Assembly (NCBI GenBank): GCA_904063045.1
Contig: CAJFCJ010000002.1
Location: 186,001-250,000 of the forward strand
Source: Dimorphilus gyrociliatus
Taxonomy: Eukaryota > Annelida > Polychaeta > Dinophilidae
Direction: 5' to 3'
DNA length: 64,000 bases
Shown here piece after piece: positions 22,124 to 33,162 of the stretch. Positions within the stretch are counted from its first letter, which is position 1. Each line of letters starts with the position of its first letter. The notes under the pieces were generated by a model, which had not been told where the DNA came from, did not search any database, and saw nothing but the letters and a program-made list of their open reading frames with translations. The position numbers and the translations under genes were made by a program.

Positions 22124-25100
22124 TTAAGGATTAGGATAAGGGCTTGGATAGTGCTGTTGATTATTTGGATAGGGACTCTGTCCTTGTTGGTTTCCCGGAG
22201 GTGCGGTAGGATAGGTATTAGAGTTCGATCCCGAAAAATTTGGATAAGGGGACTGCGAAGCCTGCGAGGATGGTGCCATAAAGCCTCCTCCAGGATAGGG
22301 AGCTTGAGCTGGATTTGCTCCAGGTGCCATAGGACCGCCTCCAGGGTATGGTACTTGGTTGGATGGTCCTCCCGAAGGATAAGGTGCTTGTCCAGAATTG
22401 AAATTTGGCGCTGATGGGGCTGTCCCAGGATAAGGACTAGGTGCAGAGCTTGGTTGAGATGACGGCGGTGCTCCTGGAAGAGGAGCCGAACCAGGATAAG
22501 GACTATATCCGGAATTTTGTTGGGAAGCTGGCGGTGCTCCAGGTATAGGTGCTGATCCAGGATAAGGATTCTGCCCTGGATAAGGTGCTTGTCCAGCATT
22601 ATTATATGGAGCCGATGGTGCCCCAGGCGCAGGATAAGCATTTTGCCCAGGATACGGTAATTGTCCAGCATTCTGGCTGGGTCCAGAGGGGGCGCCAGGT
22701 GTAGGATAAACAGGGTTAGCAGGAGGTGGACCTTGAGGTTCTGGACCGCCTGGCTGGCCGCGAAAAGATTTTCTAGCGCTAGGTTTAATATTTTTAAATT
22801 TCATATAACCAATAACTTGTTGAGGTACTTCAGCAAGAACGCATTTTGCCAATTCTGCTTTAGCGGCATCAATATTATTTCCGTACCTATCCAAAATACT
22901 CTGAAATGGTACAAATTGAACAATATCTCGACACGCTGTTCTCCCACCGGAAGAAAGATTTCTTTTATCAGCATCTAGATGATCCATTGCTAAATTTGTT
23001 AAGAGAAATGAGTATCATCAATATATAATCCCTATAAGTTTGAAATTTATCAATTTTCAAACCTGAAAAATCTGCTCGACCAACACCGACTATAATAATT
23101 GAAAGCGGCAAGAAAGATGCCTGTAAAATAGAAAACTTGTAAACCTTAAAAGAATGGATCAATAACTTTTTTCTACTTACATCAATAATAGCTCTGATTG
23201 TTTCATGCATATCTGTTATAATACCATCAGTTATAATTAACAGGATCGTATACTTGTCAGGTGATGAGCTCTGTCTCACACGGCTAATTTTTGTAAAAAA
23301 AAAGCGTAAACTATTGATAGAATATAATGTTTATTAATCTTACTTGGCTGTATAATTAATACATGGAGAAAAATTGGTTGGTCCATATAGATTCACAGTT
23401 TGCAAGGAAGAATAATAAGCTTGCATTATTCCTGGAATTCCCAAACAATCAGGATCTGATGAACTACCATTCTAAATAAAATAATAAAAATATCCAGTTG
23501 TGGCTATTTATAGAATTTTTATTAAAATGGTTACCAGAAAAAAACAATGCGATACTTGTTGATTTGGCAATAAACCTCCAAATCCAAGAGCAGGAAACCT
23601 CTTTTTGCTGATAAAGAAAGAGAACTTTAAATTCAATAGTTTTTAAGTTTACAAATTATTTTACTGGTCATAATCTTGTAAAATTTCTCCAACAGAATAC
23701 AATGCTAATCCATATTGACTATGCTTATTTTGGGTATAGTAATGTAAAGAATCTCGGGATTGTGGATGGCCATTTGATTGAGTAAAATCGATGGATATTA
23801 TAAGATTTATTTCCAAACTGAAAAATATGTAGGCATGTTACATATATTTAAATAAGAACGCCATGTTTCAACTTACCCTCCTTGAATGAAATCTAGGAAA
23901 GAGGGCTCTTGAACGTATTGATACTGGGTTAAACTGATAGTCCCAGAATTCTTATAAGATTTCTTACTTTTCTTTTTCGGATTAATAACCTAATTTTTAA
24001 TGAAAAAAGCTAAAAAAAATGAAACTTTTATATAGAAAACAAACCTCATAGGTATTATGTTGTCCTGGTCCTGCTTTTAGCTTAGTAAATGAGGTAGAGC
24101 ATATTCCAATTAAATCATCGCTACTTATTAAATATACCGATTGAAATTGAATTTTCGTCAACGTTATTATAAAAACTTACGAGGAGTTTTTATCCCAATC
24201 ATAGATCTCTATCTTCAAGTCTGCATCACCACTTTTCAAAGCTATCGACTGTACTGGAAGTTGAAAAGCTCTCCATTTCGGATTCAATGTATTTTGAATA
24301 ACTTCCGTTTTGTGAATAACTGTAAACCTGTTAATAGAAAGACAATTTCAAAATGTTCGCTAAATAAAAAAGACTCTTATAATCTTAACTAACGTTCTAT
24401 CCATATTTTCTCTATATAAAACAACATAAGGATCCGATTTTCCCAAAAAATCTTTTTTATCCAAATTATTGGCATGGAATTGCAATAAAACCTTATCCTT
24501 AAAAAAATAACGTGCGACTTAAAAGAAAATTCACAAAGTATGAGCTTGAACAATCGACTTACATTGGAATGAGCAACTTCTTGACTTCGAACTTGAAAAT
24601 AAAACAAACATGACATTATTTTTGGGAAAATATTTCAACTTGACAGATAATTTACTTGAAATGGAACTTTTCTTAAAGGATCCAGACGACTTTAAGGTAG
24701 ACACAAGCGTACCTTTGCCAACTATCTCAGACAATCTGCATTGAGCTTCCCCTAAGAATTCCTAAATGTAGATAATACACTTTATAAGTTATTTGAAATA
24801 TATCTTGTTCAAATATATTACGTGATTTTTGAGATTACTACTCTTTGAATCGGAATCGTACCTGTTAAAAAAAAATAGAGAAAGGAGTGTTATTGCTATT
24901 TGATCTATAAGTGATAAAAGATGAGTATATCATCTGTTCTTATTCAGCAGATACATACACTTGAAATTTCAATTCTTGAACTTCTTCAAACATATAATCA
25001 ATAACAAATTTATGTTTAAATGTAGGATTTAATGAATCTTTGACGACTTCCGTTCTATCATGCTATAAAATGAAATAATATTGCGTAATGACTGAACTAT

Positions 25101-25628
25101 TTATTTTTTTAAGCCAATATACCTCAACGAATCCAGTTGCTCTTGGTGGTTTAACAAAAAGAACGCACAATGGATCAGATTTCGAAAATACATCTTTGTC
25201 TGCTAGATTTCTAAAAGAAAGGCAATTATGAAAATATAAATATAACAACGAAAATGAAAGAACGAATTATGAATATTTTAAAAAAGCTTTTACTATAATA
25301 CTAACTTTTAATTAGAGATTTGTCTTTAAATATATGATAATTATGTTATCTAAATTATTTTTTTTTGCAAGTTTATATGGATAAGATTCATAGTGGAATA
25401 TTTGAATCATTGAAAGTTATGACATAATGAGCTTAACAGAAGAGAAAATTTTTAAAAAGATAAATAGCCTCAATACTATCCAAAATCATGATGATAATTT
25501 GGGATCATTATACTACTATTAACTTACGCCTTTATACTTAGTACTCACTTGCAAGATATTGTTAACTCAATTCGACTTTTTGGAGTAAACACCTTTCCAG
25601 GTCCGGCTGTGACTTCGCTGTACGCCAT
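22124..25628 (-). CDS. Copine with long PYPG-rich C-terminal tail
   Basis: Sixteen exons from 25628 to 22124, all joining in frame: 25628-25549, 25210-25123, 25062-24959, 24861-24822, 24761-24656, 24591-24563, 24497-24394, 24327-24181, 24120-24045, 23989-23877, 23817-23665, 23607-23535, 23471-23344, 23283-23181, 23120-23063, 22989-22124; 755 aa. Copines bind phospholipid in a Ca2+-dependent way and recruit partners through a vWA-type domain. C2A carries [17 protein letters not shown]2B carries [16 protein letters not shown], and the copine domain has SIDFTQSNG (MIDAS-like), [19 protein letters not shown] and the DIVQFVPF / VLAEVPQQV signature. The last ~210 residues are low-complexity repeats of PYPG/PGAPP/SPYP, unlike the short tails of most copines and reminiscent of annexin A7/A11 N-termini. 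The paralogue within the copine family is not resolved. Confidence 0.92.
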
Positions 25629-26243
25629 TTTGTATTTTTAGCTAAAAGCTTTGAATATAGATGGCGGTATAAATACTTATTGTCACAGGCCAAATACCTA
25701 GAATGCTTTATCAGGGCATATTTAAAGACCTAGATGTAAATGTATTGTACAATATTGGCAATGTAATTTTTACATAGGTTTAATGAACCATACCATAACT
25801 ATGCATATAACATATAAAAGTTATATTGTTGTTACCCTATCTTTTAAACTAAAAATAACATGCGTTTTTTTCCTTTTGCAGCACAATAAATAGTTTATTC
25901 ATGAGATCTAAGTTCTTTATTATACTTTGTTATCATTTGCAGTAGGCACAAATTTATATTATCATGCTTTCTATAATTAAACGTTTTCTTCTTTCATGTA
26001 CCTAAAACCACAACATTAATATACAACAGAACTTAATTAATTAATTTATTTAAATTCATATTTAATTAATAAATATTTAATTATTGATTATCTTAAATGA
26101 TAATTTGAAGAAGAAGCATTCCTCTCCTTTTTTCCCCCTCAATTTGGCAATTTTTTTCCTTATTTTTTCATTTTTTTTGTTTTCTTTCAATCCATTGCTT
26201 TGTTATTCATGGCACCAAATTACCCATTTTTAAGTGAATTTTA
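25629..26243. other. Intergenic region, copine promoter and VMAT 3' flank
   Basis: 615 bp of AT-rich DNA between two minus-strand genes. No coding potential or clear motif was seen. Confidence 0.4.
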
Positions 26244-29200
26244 TCAAGGACATTGCTTTTCTGCTGTAGAATCATACTGAGGTGGGGAAGATACGAATTT
26301 ACTGCGTTCTGTTTCTAAGGTGCTATCCTTAATCGGACTAGCTTCTGGGGATTCTTCAGTATATTGAACATATTTTACATTACTACTATCGCCCATAACT
26401 AAACACTGTAGAAAATACAAAAGTTGAATATTGATAATTCTGTGATAGCAAATGTAAAGGCGGAAATTTACCTGTTTCTCAACCTGTAATACCGGAGGGT
26501 TCCGCAGGAAAATCATCAAGGGAGCATAGAGGAAATTGATAATTGCTATAACAAACAGCATCCACGAGAATCCGATGGCCTTTACCATGGAGCCACTAAG
26601 GGCTGGTCCAATGGCATATCCTAAGCAGAATGCAACGTCGGCAATAGCATAAACACTTCCGTATACTGCGACATGTCTAATATCTACCAGATAACCCATA
26701 ATAGGCATCATGGAAGAATCAACCATTCCTAAACACCATTAACAATGATTCTTAACAATACTATTTATCAAAAAGTTATCTTTTACTGACTTTAAGAGTA
26801 GAAAGGGGAATTGGAGGAAAAGAAAAAAGAAAAAATAAGGAATTACCTATGGCAAAGCCCATGAAAAAATTAGGTGCAAGTAGATGATAAATATTAGTAG
26901 AAAATGGAATCTGGAAAGATACTAATGCAGTTCTCACATGCTATATAGGTAAACACGTATGATAAAAATAGAGAATTCTCTGTGTAAAAAATATATAAAA
27001 TCTTGTTTTTCCTCTAAATAAATCATACTTAAATGACAAATTATTGAATTTAACGAATGAATTATTCAAAAAGGAAAGTTATGAAAAGATATCCTTTATT
27101 TTAAAGAGTTTAGTTTCTTTCAGACATGCTGTTAGTCAATAAGATAGAACAGTTCTTTACTATTTTTATAGTTTTTGTTCATGTGCAAAAGAGTACAAAA
27201 ACAAAAAAAAATTAAAGGAATAAATAGAATTCAAAACAAATGAAAAAAAAAACAAAAAAAGGGATAAAAGTTGAATTTTTAACTCTTTTTTGTTATAAAA
27301 GAGAATAAAAAGAAACAAAAGAGAAAAAGAGGAATTGTTTCCAATTCTCACCAATCGAAAAGCCTAAGCCAAAATTAGGAACAATTAAATGACCTATATT
27401 CTTGGCAAACGGAATCTGTAAGAATTGGTTAATAATATTTATTTTCCAATAATTTGCTTAGTAAGTTTCAATATTTTATCCCACGAGGTAAAAAGTCAAC
27501 CAAGATGATATTTAAAGTATTTTTTCCCGCCAAAAATTATCATTGAAAAATTAATTACAGTACGAAAGTAATAAATTCATTTAATAAGTTAAAAAACTAA
27601 AGAATCGTATGAATATAGTTAAAGAAATAAAGTGGATTTTCACTTACAGCTACTAATGATGCTCCAATAATTAACATTCCCAATAGGGCGCTTAACCATC
27701 TATAAAAGAAATTTTTAATATTTTTAACTTATTGTTAGACGATTTTGTTCGTCTTTTTAATAAAATTACAAACCTGCCCATTTTATGCGCCAATGGCCCA
27801 AAAATGTTTGTTCCAATTAAATAAGAAATACTTGCTGGTAAGAAGGCTGCCCCTTGCTTCCATTTTTTAGCTTTCATTGTATCTAACATCCAAAGGGGTA
27901 ACGATGGTTCCAGCATAGCAATACCCATATTCGCAAATGTTATTGAACCTAGATATAAATGGTATTTAACAAGAGAATTAAAATTCTTTTTTTTGTGTAA
28001 AAAAGCGACATCTACCGGCTGCTAATAGAATGTAAGGGTCCTTTAAAAGATTTTTTAAAGGTGCCCCTTTCTGGGTTTCTGGAATAACTTTCAGATCAAA
28101 TATTGTTAGCTGCAATACTGAAAAACAGAAATGTTCCATCAGTTTAGGCTCTTTTATTAAACAACATAAACCTCTTATATAAACAGTAATAGAACTTACA
28201 TCCGTCTAGCATAACCAAGACAGCTAGAATGATGAATGGAGCGGCTTTTCCTACAAATTCATATAGAATTCCTCCGAATGGAGGACCAACTAAAAGCGCC
28301 AAACAATTCATTTTAAAATATTACGAAATTACTATGATTATTAATAACCTAAAACCCCTAAAGCTAATCCACCCAAAGCAATAGCCATAGCGTTTCCTCT
28401 TTCTCTGTCATCTGGATATCTGTCAGCCAACATACCCATACCTTAAAAGATAATAAAAAACACAATTTAATCTCTTTCCGAAAGGGTTTCAGATGTTAGC
28501 AAATAAAACAAACCGGAAACGCTGGAACATGCTGATCCAATACCCTGGACAGCTCTTGCTACAAAAAGTACACCGTAACTTTGAGCGAACGCGAAAACTG
28601 TAATGAAAAAAATAAAGGGAGAATTTTTTTAATCTATAATTTAAAAATAGTACAATATATAGAATATATATAAAAGAAACGTGCACTTATTGAATATAAA
28701 CAATTGGAGAAATGGGAAAAAGTTAATCGTAAAGGTCAGTCATAGGTAAAATTCTTTGAAGTCGTTACAGTTGTTTAAATTGCCCTATAGCGTGATCATT
28801 CAACAAAGAAGTATCGAATAAAAGATTCAAGTTTACGAAAAATTTCATCACCGACAAACAAAACGCTTTATATCGTGTGCAATTATTGAAAATATCTCAA
28901 TAACAATCGATAATGTTTTTTCCCTCATCCTTTTCTATTTTACCTTTTCCTTCTTTTAATTTTCCTTATTAAAAGTATGTTGATAAAAGTCTTGTTGTTT
29001 GTTTTATATCCTTTTTTTGTTTATTACAAATTCTTGTTTTCCATATTTATTTATCAAATTTAATTGGCCTTGACCAATTTACCTTCATTTCAATGATTCT
29101 TTTATTACCAATCGACTGGTTTTAAATTGTTTATACGCTTAATTTTTAATAATAAAATTAACTAAAGAAAGTTTTATTAGATTACACTTACCCAAAGTAG

Positions 29201-29985
29201 ATATGAACATGATAACAAAACCAGAAAACATTGGGATGTTGTATCCAATTCTAGAATAGTCATGAAAAAAAAAGAAAAATAAGGATAAAGAAATCTCAAA
29301 TTGCAAAACCGTGTCAAACTACGAAGCGGATCATTACAAACGTTCGGGTATCGATTATCAATAGTAGGCCTACCGATTCGTCAACGGTCCAATAATTGGA
29401 TTCGTAATCAGTTGCATAATCGCCTTGCTGGCAAACATTAAGCCAACTGCAACATTTTCGTTAACAATATCCGAATGTAATTTCTTTTCGAGTTTGGCTT
29501 CACCGGACTCGGCGCTTTCAGTTGTTAAGAGGAAGCCTTCTGCGTAAACTCCTGTTTGTACTTTATTTGGTTCAAAGACAGTTTGATTATAATTAAGTAT
29601 AGCACTGGTGTTTGAATTCGTGTTCTCTTTATTAAAGACTTCAGGATGCTCCATTTGGAAGAGAAAATTCGGTATAATCGGTACTAAATAGAGAGAGAGG
29701 GAGAGAGAAAAAAACAGAAAAAACTAATTAGAATTTATTACATTATATATAAACCTTCGCTAACAGAACATGGTGAAAATTTATCACTACTAAATCCTAA
29801 AAAATACTTGTTACAGTATGACTTTATATAACATTTCTATTGCTAAAAATTATAAAATACATATTAGATTAAGTATTAAGAGATTATTTATAAAACAAAA
29901 TAACTTAAAATAGATTCTTATGTATTGTTCATTGTTTATTGTATAAATTTACATATTTATCATGAAACTAAGGCTATTCACATAA

Positions 29986-30030
<45 letters not shown>

Positions 30031-31376
30031 TATATGACAAAATTTCTGATAGTTGCCAGTCTAATTCTAGTAGAATCGTTAATAATATACTCTATATATA
30101 GTTATAGGTTTCTATAAAATGGAAAAAAAGTATCGTATAAAAGGTATATTGAACTGATTGAAAAGTTGTTCTTTCTTAAGATAAAAAAGCATATCAATAA
30201 ATGAAATAACTTTTCATTCAAATATATTTTTAACATTGTGTTTTCTCAATATCTGTGGAAAAAAATTAGTCTGGCTCTTAGTTTGTCCTCTTACAATTCT
30301 TTTAATTATTTCATAAGAAAAAATCTATTTTTAGGTATAGTCATTACTTGACTTTAAGACAAATAATACAAACTAATAACAAATGATATTATATTACGGT
30401 TTTATTACGTAACTGCAAACTTTCCCATGTTTTGTAACAGTTTGTAATTGCCCAGTGAGATTTTTTATGAAATATGTCTACAAATTTCGTTTTTTTCATA
30501 TGTTATCATGATCTATAGAATGTGTTCTAACGTATAATCCTTTTCTTCCCTTTAAAATAGATGGCGCTCTTAAGATTAGATTTGCTTAATTTGATTTTCT
30601 TATCATTTTTTTTTCTACTGTTGAAAAACTTTTATACAAAATTACTAATTTCCCCTTTTTTGATAGACAAAAAGTTAAAAAAATGTATAAAGAGAAAGAG
30701 AGAGAGAGAGAGGGGGGAAAGAGAGATAAAGGAGGAAAGAGAAAGGGCAAGAGAACAGTTTTTCAATTTTTAAATACCGGTATTTTTTTTCATATATTTG
30801 AATTGTTTTCAAAGCGTTTTGTAACTATTGAACAGAATTGACGGAAAACGCATTAGATAAAGTAAATATATTTATATAAGGAATGGTTTTATTTGAAAAT
30901 ATATTGATAGTTCAGGTTTCTAAGATAAAAGAGAATGTAAAGTTTAAAATATTTGAAAAAAAATAAAAATCTGTCACCGTTTGACAAACGGAAACTAACA
31001 ATCATTACAATGCTTTTAAATATAGCTAATTAATTATAAAACTTATTAAAATTCGACATTGAGTTAAAAGTTGGTAGAAATAAAAAAGAAAGTACTTTTC
31101 ATATATAATTAGAATGCATTAGTTGACTTTTTGTTTGATATTGAAAAAAGTTTTAATAGGTTATAGAAAAATTCGTTACCAACAAAGAAAAGTATCGGGT
31201 AAAAAAGAGGAAATTTCTTGATTTACGGTATTACAGTACTCACCGACTGTAGTCAGCAGCATATTATCGAGAAAAAGCGCAATAAATACAATAACTAAAA
31301 GTGGTTTTCTCGAAGTTCTCCATCTTTCCAATAATTCTCTCCGTCTATCTCCAGATAAATCCAAAAGAAAATGCAT
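26244..31376 (-). CDS. VMAT: Vesicular monoamine transporter (SLC18 family) with alternative exons
   Basis: Thirteen coding exons, of which twelve are used at a time: 31376-31244, 29683-29374, 29250-29192, 28597-28514, 28441-28349, 28289-28200, 28117-28016, 27948-27774, 27699-27648, then either 27415-27352 or 26910-26847, then 26728-26472 and 26405-26244; 526 aa. It loads dopamine, serotonin, octopamine or histamine into synaptic vesicles in exchange for protons. Functional residues known from VMAT2 are kept: LFLDNML (TM1 Asp), [10 protein letters not shown] (TM2 Lys), AMLEPSLP (TM7 Glu), [12 protein letters not shown] (TM10 Asp), AIADVAF (TM11 Asp). The large first lumenal loop has Asn-glycosylation sequons (NTS, NQT). 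Wording near TM10-11 separates it from the acetylcholine transporter. Intron 1 is 1.56 kb and carries a (TA)n tract. The C-terminal tail is acidic and Ser-rich. Confidence 0.93.
26847..26910 (-). other. VMAT alternative exon, distal copy (cassette 2)
   Basis: 64-nt exon encoding [21 protein letters not shown] plus one base, bounded by TTTCCAG and GTAATT. It aligns residue for residue with the proximal copy 440 bp upstream in the gene and has the same length and phase. It encodes the TM9-TM10 connection and the first part of TM10. Confidence 0.85.
27352..27415 (-). other. VMAT alternative exon, proximal copy (cassette 1)
   Basis: 64-nt exon encoding [21 protein letters not shown] plus one base, bounded by CTTACAG and GTGAGA. 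Of the two copies it is the one closer to vertebrate VMAT2 (x-P-x-A-x-N-I, P-N-x-G-L-G). Confidence 0.88.
29990..30027. repeat. (AT)n microsatellite in VMAT intron 1
   Basis: About 38 bp of uninterrupted AT dinucleotides. Confidence 0.95.
30697..30712 (+). repeat. (AG)n tract in VMAT intron 1
   Basis: Eight AG units followed by G6; a purine-only strand of about 45 bp. Confidence 0.85.
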
Positions 31377-31824
31377 CTTTGAACCTGCGGAATTACGAAA
31401 GGTCTAAAAGAAAATGGTGACAAATTTTCTCCTAAGCAAGAAATTCGATGAAAATTTCATGATAGGAGTCAACTGATCGAAACGAATTAGTGGGCAAAAG
31501 TAGAGGGAAGCGAGATTAGTAATTATTATGCATAAGCGCTCATTAATATGCAAATTAGAATATTACCTTGTAGTAAACAGAAGCCGTACGATCAGAGTCG
31601 TCGCATTCGTTTAGCGGCCGACTGCAAAAGCGATCTGCAAAAAATCAACGGTCATGAATATGCATATTTGCGGTAAATTAGATCAATGATCAGTTAAAGC
31701 TTTTGCATATTTATAAGGAGGCCGAATTCCGGCTTAGACCGTGATTAAGCATTCATAAATTGCAAGTCAGCCGTATTTTTTATTGTCGGCAAACATCTGC
31801 CGTGTGATTTTTTTCCAGTTTTCG

Positions 31825-31832
31825 TGACGTCA
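31825..31832 (+). promoter_or_regulatory. Consensus cAMP response element upstream of VMAT
   Basis: Perfect TGACGTCA palindrome about 450 bp upstream of the VMAT start codon, inside the likely promoter/5' UTR region. Mammalian VMAT2 promoters also use a CRE (known from the family). Function here is inferred. Confidence 0.45.
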
Positions 31833-33154
31833 CTAATCATCATGGTATCGGCGGGCGTCTAAAATGAGACGCTATTATTTCTGATACTCGCCACCAATAT
31901 ACGGAGCTTCATAATTTTAAATAACAGAAAAAGTTACTCTAAAAAAACATTTTTAAACAATAAGAGGATAGTTTGAAAGAGCCAATTATCCTAAAGGATA
32001 GTTGATGATATTCAAGTGTCCTCTAAAGGTTACAATACTATTAAAAAAACTATTCTTCCATACAATCTTCATTAATATATCATATAAATATAATCACAAG
32101 TGTACAAAAACCTAACTATTCTCCCACCTTTTCATCCATTTATAGAACTAAAGGAAAAAGACGGTAATTTATTTATATAGGCTCACAAATTCGGACGCCA
32201 ATCGCCATATAAAATATCTTACTAAAAAGTGGAATAAAAAGGAAAATATATATAAAAAAAAAAAAGGAAAACGTTCTCTGACTTTTGAGAAAGGAGAGAA
32301 AGAAAAAAAAAGGAACTTTTAGCTATTGTTATTTATCCCTATTGAACTTTTAACTAATTAGATTAGATCGAAAAAATTACTTGATCGATGAAATAACTAC
32401 GTGGCGTTAAAAATACTCTTAGTGACAAAACTAATTTAAAGAAATTTACTCAAAGATTTTCTTTGCCCCTTCCCCTCCCCCTTTTTTTTTGCCCTAAATA
32501 TATTACTTTTACATAAATTACTATATGAATTTTGATAGTAAAAATTGGTTATATAATCAATAATTCTAAAGATATTTTTGAATTAATTAAAGAAGGAATT
32601 TCTCTTTTGTTTCTCTCTATTTTTATCATCTAATAAAATCATTTCCTCTTTCTTATGGAAATTTTAAACAAATAAGGTAAATCAAGTACCCTATCCACCC
32701 ACCCATTTCCTATTTCTCCTAAACTAACAATCTCTTCCATTTTTTTCTTCTACTATAAATTGTATAGAAATCACAAAGTTTGTCTTAAACTTTTACTTTA
32801 CGGTTTACTTATGGTTCTTGCCATGGCCTCTTTTTTATTATTTTTCAACCGTCTAAATATAGATACGACATTGCAAATATTTGACTAGAACATTCATAGT
32901 CAATTGATGCATTTGTAGATCTTTTCGGAAATATTTGCAGTTAAACCTTATTACCATCCTGCAATACTTCAGCTCTTTTCCCTAAATAAACAAATCTTTG
33001 TGTATAAAGAAAAAAGATAACTATTCACTTATAAGAAAAACGTACACCTAATTTACCATTTTTAATAATTCGATTATTGTAAGTAACGTTTATGGTAGTA
33101 TTATTGTTATAATATCTGCATGTTCAATCATTGCGGGTAATTGGATCTACTTGA

Positions 33155-33162
33155 TGACGTCA
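33155..33162 (+). promoter_or_regulatory. Second consensus CRE in the VMAT upstream region
   Basis: Another perfect TGACGTCA, 1.8 kb upstream of the VMAT start codon. It may be a distal element or belong to an unrecognised transcript. Confidence 0.3.

Larger units (their letters stand above)
29684..31243 (-). other. Long first intron of VMAT
   Basis: 1,560 bp, far longer than the other introns here. It contains (AT)n at 29990-30027, (AG)n at 30697-30712 and poly-T/poly-A tracts, and could host regulatory elements. A 70-codon plus-strand frame at 30561-30773 runs into the AG repeat and is not convincing. Confidence 0.6.

Noticed and set aside
22090-22671. 193-codon minus frame overlapping the copine tail
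   Set aside because: Alternate-frame reading of the PYPG repeat; the copine frame joins cleanly to upstream exons.
29990-30027. Considered a transposon end
   Set aside because: Only an (AT)n microsatellite; no inverted repeats, target duplication or transposase nearby.
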